Source: an uncultured bacterium (GTDB lineage Bacteria; Elusimicrobiota; Elusimicrobia; Elusimicrobiales; Elusimicrobiaceae). Taken from it: DNA of 64,000 nucleotides. This document shows, piece by piece, positions 58,693-64,000 of this stretch (position 1 is the first letter of the stretch; the number at the start of each line of letters is the position of its first letter). A model generated the notes under the pieces. It was not told where the DNA came from and ran no database searches. It saw nothing but the letters and a program-made list of their open reading frames with translations. The position numbers and the translations under genes are program-made. The stretch is taken from assembly GCA_949291545.1 (NCBI GenBank), contig CASEWB010000011.1, positions 62,001 through 126,000 of the forward strand, read 5' to 3'.

Positions 58693-58947
58693 ATGACGCC
58701 TTTACAAGAAAACATTCAAACGGCGACTACCCGTATTACCGAATACTTGACGGAACACAAAACCGCTACTTCGTGGCAGCTTAAAATTATGTTTCGCTTG
58801 TCCAGTTCGGTGCTTTATTTGGCGTTAGGGGCCCTGCTGAACCAAGGGAAAATCTCCCTGGAAGCAGACGGGATTAATTACCACGTCACTTGGGGGCAAG
58901 AGCCCGCTTCGGTTCCGCCGGCAACGCCTATTCAAGAAAATATGTAA
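58693..58947 (+). CDS. Small winged-helix protein (DUF2582-like)
   Basis: An 84-residue protein with a compact winged-helix fold (TSWQLKIMFRLSSSVLYLALGALLNQGKI) resembling DUF2582. It starts 2 nt after accB and is probably co-transcribed with it. It may bind DNA; a regulatory role on the accB pathway is a guess. Confidence 0.78.
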   Translation: MTPLQENIQTATTRITEYLTEHKTATSWQLKIMFRLSSSVLYLALGALLNQGKISLEADGINYHVTWGQEPASVPPATPIQENM

Positions 58948-58951
58948 TGCT

Positions 58952-58976
58952 AAACCCCGCTTCGGCGGGGTTTTTT
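58952..58976 (+). terminator. UUCG terminator of accB operon
   Basis: AACCCCGC-TTCG-GCGGGGTT and T run, nearly identical to the aspS terminator. About 200 nt between this and ftsK show no gene or clear structure. Confidence 0.93.
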
Positions 58977-59177
58977 ATGTCTGTGCCCCGTTTTAGCCGC
59001 ACCTGCCTGCACCGCTGAGCCGGATTTTCAAAAGGCGGGGCAACCACCCTTCCCAAAATTATTTATTCCGCGCCTCTTTTGCGCCTTTTTTCCAATCGGC
59101 TGCGCCCAAGCGCCCAGGCAGGAAACACAATCCTTTTTTGGGACGGCGGAAATTTCCCCATACTTCGTAAAAAAATG

Positions 59178-59183
59178 TAAAAT
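59178..59183 (+). promoter_or_regulatory. ftsK operon -10 box (leaderless)
   Basis: TAAAAT (preceded by TG) 7 nt before the ftsK ATG; no Shine-Dalgarno. Confidence 0.6.
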
Positions 59184-59190
59184 AAATAAT

Positions 59191-61500
59191 ATGCCAAAGT
59201 ATTATTACGCCGCAAAAAAATCCAAAAAGAAAACCAAGAAAACATCCTCCCGCGCTTGGATGCGCACGGCCTTATATATTTTAGCCGGCGCCTTATGCCT
59301 GTGGTTGTTTTGTATTCTTTGGTTTAATATTTCCAAAGGGCCTGCCGGGGAAGCCGCCGCCTCTTATCTGTCCCAATTATTAGGGCAGGGGGCCGGGCTT
59401 ATTCCGCTGTTTTTGGCCTATTGGTTAATCCAAACCGTGCGTAATAAAAGCACCTCGTTTTTATTCTTTTTGCTGGGGGCTTCCGTCACACTGGCGGCGT
59501 TTTCCAGTTTATTAACGCTTTTAAAGCTTATTTTTACCGATTCCCTTATCAGCGGCGGCCGGGTAGGGCAAACCCTCTTTTACGCTTTAAAAGGGGTAAG
59601 CGGCACGGTGGGGGCAACCGTGTTTTCGCTGGCGTTGCTGTTGGTGGGGGTGCATATGCTGTTTGCCATTCCCTGGTCGGTAATTTTGCAAAAAACGGTG
59701 GAGTTTATCCGCAATGATTTTGACGGCTGGCTGGACGCCCGCGCCGAATTGAAACAACGCGTAAGCGAAGGACGCAGCGAACTAAAAGAAAAATCCGCCA
59801 AAGACGCTATCCGCCCGGTGGCGGAAGAAATCCACGAAGCGCCGGAAATCCACCGCTCCAAACCGGAAATCCGCCGCCCGGTGGCGGAGCAAATCACGCT
59901 GCCCCGCCACGAAGAAATGGCCGCCGGACATACGTTGCCGGAGCCGGCCGAACAACCTGCCGAACAAAACGGCGAAGTGAAAAAATTTGATCCTAAAACC
60001 TTTGTCCTGCCCTCCCTTGATTTGCTTAACGACCCGGTGGGGGACGGCATTGTGGGGCCGACGGACGACGAAATCGCTCAAGCCACCCGCCGCCTGGAAG
60101 ACACCTTAAAAAGTTTTGATATCCGCGCCAGCGTGACGGGCGTATCGCCGGGGCCGGTAGTCACCCGCTACGAAATCAAGCCCGATCCGGGCGTTACCAT
60201 AGCCTCTATCACGGCCCGCACGCAGGATATTCAGGCCAGTATGGAAGCGCGCGCAATCCGCGTGCAGGCTCCTATTCCGGGCAAAAACGCCGTCGGGTTT
60301 GAAATTCCCAACGAACGCCCGGTAATGGTAACTATGAAGGAGATTCTCCAATCCCCTGTTTATGCCGCATCCAAAGCCGTCATTCCTATTGCTTTGGGCC
60401 GTTATGCCGATGGCAATCCGGCCGGCTCTGTAGCCGAAAAATGGCCGCATATTTTGATTGCCGGCGCCACCAACAGCGGTAAATCCATTTGTTTGCATAC
60501 GATTATTATGTCCATCTTATACAAACACCGCCCGGACGAAGTAAAATTTTTAATGATTGACCCCAAACGCGTGGAACTGACCCTCTATGAAGGGATTCCG
60601 TACCTGTACGACCCTAAAACTTCGTGTGACGATGTGGACGTGGTAACCGATGCCCCCGGGGCGGCAAAATCGTTGCAGATGCTGGTAAAAGTAATGGAAA
60701 AACGCCTGCAAATTATGCAGCTGGCAAAAGTTAAAAACATCGAAGGTTACAACCAGTGGGCCCAGCAAAATAACGAAGAAAAAATGTTCTACATTTTTGT
60801 CATTATAGACGAAATGGCCGACTTGATGCTCCAAACCAAGGCCTCGATTGAAGATTCCGTCCAGCGTTTGGCGCAAATGGGCCGCGCACTGGGGATCCAC
60901 CTTATTTTGTGCACGCAGCGGCCGTCTGTAAAGGTGGTTACGGGCGTTATTAAGGCCAACCTGCCCTCGCGCATTGCATTGCAGGTAGCGTCGTCTATCG
61001 ACTCGAAAGTTATTTTGGACGCTACCGGTGCGGAAGATTTGCTGGGAAAAGGCGATATGCTGTTCCAAAGCACGTCCGACAAAACACCCCTGCGTATCCA
61101 AGGGGCGTATGTATCGGAAAAAGAAATCAAAGCGGTGGCCGATTTCCTGCGCGCACAAGGCGGGCCGGACTACCCGGTGCAAATCGTGGCGGAACACAAC
61201 CCCAACCAACGCCCGCAGGACGGACTAGGCACCAGCCCGGAAGAATTAATTCAAGCGCTCAATTTGATTAAAGAACGCCGCCGGGTATCGCAAGATTTGC
61301 TAAAAGCGCATTTTGGTTCCAGCGCGCGCGCGACCAATATGTTAAGCGTACTGGAAATGAAAGGGTATATTTCGAAACCGGAAGGTTCCAACCGCTGGGA
61401 AATTCATTACGAAATGATTGACCAGGCGCTGGAGGAATTAAACTCACTGCCGTACGACAAAAATTATCAGGAAGAGACCTATGAAACTGTGTATAGATAA
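59191..61500 (+). CDS. ftsK: DNA translocase FtsK
   Basis: A 769-residue septal DNA pump that clears chromosome ends at division. A basic N-tail (KKSKKKTKKTSSRA) is followed by four membrane helices, a linker of about 80 residues, then the RecA-type motor: AGATNSGKS (Walker A), VIIDEMADLM (Walker B), RIALQVASSIDSKVILD. The C-terminal winged-helix gamma domain (LKAHFGSSARATNMLSVLEM) should read orienting DNA motifs. First gene of ftsK-lolA-pgsA-pgpA-tolQ; overlaps lolA by 20 nt. Confidence 0.96.
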   Translation: MPKYYYAAKKSKKKTKKTSSRAWMRTALYILAGALCLWLFCILWFNISKGPAGEAAASYLSQLLGQGAGLIPLFLAYWLIQTVRNKSTSFLFFLLGASVTLAAFSSLLTLLKLIFTDSLISGGRVGQTLFYALKGVSGTVGATVFSLALLLVGVHMLFAIPWSVILQKTVEFIRNDFDGWLDARAELKQRVSEGRSELKEKSAKDAIRPVAEEIHEAPEIHRSKPEIRRPVAEQITLPRHEEMAAGHTLPEPAEQPAEQNGEVKKFDPKTFVLPSLDLLNDPVGDGIVGPTDDEIAQATRRLEDTLKSFDIRASVTGVSPGPVVTRYEIKPDPGVTIASITARTQDIQASMEARAIRVQAPIPGKNAVGFEIPNERPVMVTMKEILQSPVYAASKAVIPIALGRYADGNPAGSVAEKWPHILIAGATNSGKSICLHTIIMSILYKHRPDEVKFLMIDPKRVELTLYEGIPYLYDPKTSCDDVDVVTDAPGAAKSLQMLVKVMEKRLQIMQLAKVKNIEGYNQWAQQNNEEKMFYIFVIIDEMADLMLQTKASIEDSVQRLAQMGRALGIHLILCTQRPSVKVVTGVIKANLPSRIALQVASSIDSKVILDATGAEDLLGKGDMLFQSTSDKTPLRIQGAYVSEKEIKAVADFLRAQGGPDYPVQIVAEHNPNQRPQDGLGTSPEELIQALNLIKERRRVSQDLLKAHFGSSARATNMLSVLEMKGYISKPEGSNRWEIHYEMIDQALEELNSLPYDKNYQEETYETVYR

Positions 61501-62254
61501 ACTATTTCCCGCCGTATGCGCGGCCCTGTTGATGGCCGCGTGTTCGGATTCTAACCCCTCTGTGCCGGAACCTGCCCCGCAGGCGCCCGCGGCGCCCACC
61601 GCAGTACAGCAGCCGGAACCAGAACAACCCGCCCCGAAAGCAGCGGCCCCGGCCCAGCAGCCTGCCAAACCCGAAACCAAACCGTCCGTGCCGGATTTGT
61701 CTGCCGAAGAATTAGCCGCCCGCCTGAAACAGTGGGATAAAAAACTAAATACTTTGGAAACCGATTTTATACAAAACACCTCTTACGACGGGGTGGACGT
61801 CAGCCGTTCGAAAGGAAAATTATTTTATGACCGCACCAAAAACCGCTTGCGGTTGGATACCTTAAATCCGCACAACCTGCCGGAGCAAACGGCCATTACG
61901 GACAAAAAAGACATTGCTATTTTGGACGAAAACCACCAGCACGTTACCACCTTGTCGTGGGCGGAATGGCAGCAAGGCCAGCCCAACCAAGCGCTGTTTG
62001 ATTTTGGCAATTATACCGCCTTGGTGGACCGCCATAACGCTTCCGTGGAAAGCCAGGACGCCCAAACAGCCGTACTGGTGCTTGCCCCCAAAGAAGGGGA
62101 AGATTACACCCTTTATTTAACGCTTTCCAAAAAAGATTATTTCCCGCAAACCATTACCATTCGCTCCGAATTAATGGTTACGCGGGCCGATTTAAAAAAC
62201 ACCCACAAAAATACGCCGCTCCCGGCGGACGTATTCGGAGGATTCCATAAATGA
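61481..62254 (+). CDS. lolA: LolA-like outer-membrane lipoprotein carrier domain protein, itself a lipoprotein
   Basis: A 257-residue protein with the LolA fold in its C-terminal ~180 residues (LNTLETDFIQNTSYDGVDVSRSKGKLFYDRTKNRLRLD, then LPADVFGG). LolA normally ferries lipoproteins across the periplasm and is soluble. Here the signal ends in ALLMAAC, a good lipobox, followed by a Pro/Ala/Gln linker of about 50 residues, so this version may be tethered to a membrane. It follows ftsK as lolA does in many bacteria. A TGA/ATG overlap couples it to pgsA. Confidence 0.88.
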   Translation: MKLCIDKLFPAVCAALLMAACSDSNPSVPEPAPQAPAAPTAVQQPEPEQPAPKAAAPAQQPAKPETKPSVPDLSAEELAARLKQWDKKLNTLETDFIQNTSYDGVDVSRSKGKLFYDRTKNRLRLDTLNPHNLPEQTAITDKKDIAILDENHQHVTTLSWAEWQQGQPNQALFDFGNYTALVDRHNASVESQDAQTAVLVLAPKEGEDYTLYLTLSKKDYFPQTITIRSELMVTRADLKNTHKNTPLPADVFGGFHK

Positions 62255-62871
62255 TGACGCTTGCTAACAAAATTACGCTTACGCGCGCGGCGCTGGCTAT
62301 TGTAATGTTTTTGTTTATCATAATGCCTTTTGGCTGGGCGCGCTTATTTGCTACGCTTATTTTTATTATTGCCGCCAGCACGGATTGGGTGGACGGCAAA
62401 ATAGCTAGAGAAACCAACACCATTACGCCTTTTGGCGCCATTGTGGACCCGTTTGTGGACAAAATTTTAGTGGCGGCGGCGTTTTTTGCCTTTGTCGGCA
62501 TTAAAGAATTGGATATCCCAATTTGGGCCGTATTCTTTATTTTGCTGCGGGAACTGATGATTTCCACCCTGCGCGTCATTGCCGCACTGGAAGGCAAAGT
62601 GATGGCAGCCGAGCGGTGGGGGAAATTCAAAACCGTTATTCAAATGACGGCCGTAGGAACGATTTTCTTTGTGTTGGACGTATACCACCTGTCCCACATT
62701 TTAACGGGCGGCGCAAAAAGCACCTGCATTATTTTGTTTATTACCCTGCAAAAAGTACCTTATGCCATCACGGCTATTGCCGCGGTAATTACTTGGATTA
62801 GCGCGATTTCGTACTTAAAAAACAACTGGGAGCTGCTTAAAAAATCCTGGAGCCTGCCTGTATGCAAATAA
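62251..62871 (+). CDS. pgsA: CDP-diacylglycerol--glycerol-3-phosphate 3-phosphatidyltransferase
   Basis: A 206-residue membrane enzyme making phosphatidylglycerophosphate. The CDP-alcohol phosphotransferase motif is complete: Asp45, Asp48-Gly49, Ala52-Arg53, Gly62, Asp66 and Asp70 (STDWVDGKIAR ... FGAIVDPFVDK). About six helices. Two adjacent ATGs (62251, 62254) are possible; both have GGAGG upstream. It overlaps lolA and pgpA, which encodes the next step. Confidence 0.95.
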   Translation: MMTLANKITLTRAALAIVMFLFIIMPFGWARLFATLIFIIAASTDWVDGKIARETNTITPFGAIVDPFVDKILVAAAFFAFVGIKELDIPIWAVFFILLRELMISTLRVIAALEGKVMAAERWGKFKTVIQMTAVGTIFFVLDVYHLSHILTGGAKSTCIILFITLQKVPYAITAIAAVITWISAISYLKNNWELLKKSWSLPVCK

Positions 62872-63344
62872 TCGTGCGCGCTTTGGCAACGGGGTTGTTT
62901 GTCAGTTATTTGCCTCCTTTGGTATTTAAGTACAAAAAAAATACCGGCGCCGGTTTTTTGGGTACGCTGTGGGGGGTGTTGCTGGTGCTGGCCTTCCCGA
63001 CGGACCAATTGCTCTATTTAATTGCCATGCTGGCTTTTTGGGTATTTGCCGTAGTTATATGTAAAAAAGTACAATTTAAAGGATACACCGGCCACGACAA
63101 CCCCAAAATTATCATTGACGAAATGGCCGGGTATATTGCGGCCATGGCGTTTCTGCCCCGGACTTGGCCTTATTTGCTGGCGGCGTTTGTGCTGTTTCGG
63201 ACGTTCGACACGTTAAAACCCTGGCTGGTGAAAACCTTTGACCGCATGGAAAACGCCTTTGGCGTAGTGTTTGACGATGTGGCCGGGGGCCTGATGGCCA
63301 ATATCTTGATACAGATTTTTATTATATTTTTTATAAAAGGGTAA
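62862..63344 (+). CDS. pgpA: Phosphatidylglycerophosphatase A
   Basis: A 160-residue membrane phosphatase that converts PGP to phosphatidylglycerol, directly after PgsA in the pathway and in the operon (10-nt overlap). Signatures: HDNPKIIIDEMAGYIAAMAFLP, FRTFDTLKPWLVKTFDR, GVVFDDVAGGLMAN. Confidence 0.95.
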   Translation: MQIIVRALATGLFVSYLPPLVFKYKKNTGAGFLGTLWGVLLVLAFPTDQLLYLIAMLAFWVFAVVICKKVQFKGYTGHDNPKIIIDEMAGYIAAMAFLPRTWPYLLAAFVLFRTFDTLKPWLVKTFDRMENAFGVVFDDVAGGLMANILIQIFIIFFIKG

Positions 63345-63365
63345 ACCCTAAGGAGATAATTTGTT

Positions 63366-64000
63366 ATGGACTTTTCCAATATGACCAATGTGCGCGAGCT
63401 GTTAGCCGCCGGCGGACCGGTGCTGATTCTCTTGCTGCTTTTATCCGTTTATTCCATTTCCGTCATTTTAGAACGTTTTTTCAAATTGCGTTCGTCTATT
63501 TCGCTTTCGCGCAAATTAATTGCTTATTGCCGCCACCCGCTCCGCTCGGAAAATTACCAAAAAGTGGAAGACGCCTGCCGCAAAGATGTGGTAAAAAACA
63601 CTCCGGCTTCCGCCTTGCTTTTGCGTTTAGTGCAGGAACGCCACCGCCCGCAAGCGGAATTGGAAAAAATGGCGGATTCTATTATCGATTGGGAAATTTC
63701 CAAACTTCAGCGCCGCTTGACTGTATTGGGCACGCTGGGCAGCATTACGCCGTTTATCGGGTTGTTTGGGACGGTTATCGGTGTGATGCACGCGTTTAAA
63801 GATTTAGCCTCCACCACGGCCACCGGGGCCGGCGCTTCGGTTGTGGCGGCCGGTATTGCCGAGGCCCTTATCAACACGGCCGCCGGCTTGTTTGTAGCTA
63901 TTCCGGCGGTAATTGCGTATAACTACTTCCTTTCTAAAACGAATTATTTCGCCAAGGAAATGGAAAATGCGGCCAATGAAGTTATCTACCGCAAAGAAGA
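63366..64000 (+). CDS. TolQ/ExbB-family proton channel (partial at window end)
   Basis: The frame opens with ATG at 63366 (RBS AAGGAGA) and stays open to the window end (211 codons). It has an N-terminal membrane helix (GPVLILLLLLSVYSISVILE), then the TolQ/ExbB/MotA core: LGTLGSITPFIGLFGTVIGV and AGIAEALINTAAGLFVAIPAVIAYNYF. With a TolR/ExbD partner it would power outer-membrane processes by proton flow. Which of TolQ or ExbB it is depends on the next genes, outside the window. Confidence 0.93.
   Translation, partial: MDFSNMTNVRELLAAGGPVLILLLLLSVYSISVILERFFKLRSSISLSRKLIAYCRHPLRSENYQKVEDACRKDVVKNTPASALLLRLVQERHRPQAELEKMADSIIDWEISKLQRRLTVLGTLGSITPFIGLFGTVIGVMHAFKDLASTTATGAGASVVAAGIAEALINTAAGLFVAIPAVIAYNYFLSKTNYFAKEMENAANEVIYRKE

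Noticed and set aside
58977-59177. A gene or RNA in the ~200 nt gap before ftsK
   Set aside because: No RBS-led frame, no promoter-terminator pair and no strong hairpin; it looks like plain intergenic sequence.
1-64000. tRNA genes, CRISPR arrays, insertion sequences, prophage
   Set aside because: Reading the intergenic gaps I saw no cloverleaf with a TTCGA arm, no regular direct repeats with spacers, no transposase or integrase frame.

Overview
This 64 kb window is ordinary, tightly packed bacterial chromosome. It looks like an anaerobic, Gram-negative-type lineage, most probably a gut Elusimicrobiota (Elusimicrobium / Avelusimicrobium-like). Supporting this are pyruvate phosphate dikinase, an [FeFe]-hydrogenase maturase (HydE), a class III pilin-like prepilin, many lipoproteins with LAAC/LAGC-type lipoboxes, LolA/TolQ-type envelope genes, a TRL-like lipoprotein and roughly even G+C. 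The assignment is an inference from gene content; there is no 16S rRNA in the window. I see no tRNA, rRNA, CRISPR array, insertion sequence or prophage.

Layout. 1-3.3 kb: end of an unknown gene, then hisS-aspS. 3.4-10 kb: two large envelope coiled-coil proteins, a TPR-SpoIID protein, lipA and a small lipoprotein. 9.9-10.4 kb: an orphan non-coding RNA locus of about 490 nt with its own promoter and terminator. 10.5-17.1 kb: glyQS, a HAD phosphatase, recO and two unknown secreted proteins. 17.3-21.2 kb: the classic rpmH-rnpA-yidD-yidC-jag block, but without dnaA. 21.3-34.9 kb: a flavoprotein, then a 12.8 kb head-to-tail operon mnmE-mnmG-rsmG-(metallopeptidase)-rsmH-ftsL-ftsI-murF-mraY-ftsW-murG; murE, murD, murC and ftsQAZ are absent from it. 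35-38 kb: a pilin, then a zinc-type ArsR repressor and P1B-ATPase with a clear palindromic operator. 38-45 kb: tyrS-mltG and gmk-rpoZ-udg-priA-DUF805-DUF805. 45-52 kb: a 30-codon microprotein, two membrane-anchored ankyrin proteins around a TRL lipoprotein, ppdK, hydE, a 56-codon microprotein and a secreted protein. 52-58 kb: rpsO-pnp, a nucleotidyltransferase, a secreted Cys-rich protein, a lipoprotein trypsin-like protease, a biotin carrier and a winged-helix protein. 59-64 kb: ftsK-lolA-pgsA-pgpA-tolQ (cut by the window end).

Two regulatory patterns stand out. First, about a dozen transcription units have a TATAAT-like -10 box only 6-8 nt before the start codon, so their mRNAs should be leaderless; others have a short leader with a strong AGGAGG. 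Second, four promoters (14.9, 15.8, 45.2 and 51.0 kb) carry a 13-bp GGNCY-NNN-GRCCC element ending exactly 23 bp before the -10 box, abutting a TTG-type -35; a fifth (55.5 kb) has the right half. All five drive unknown secreted proteins or microproteins, which suggests an undescribed regulon. With the orphan ncRNA, this is the best candidate here for new biology.
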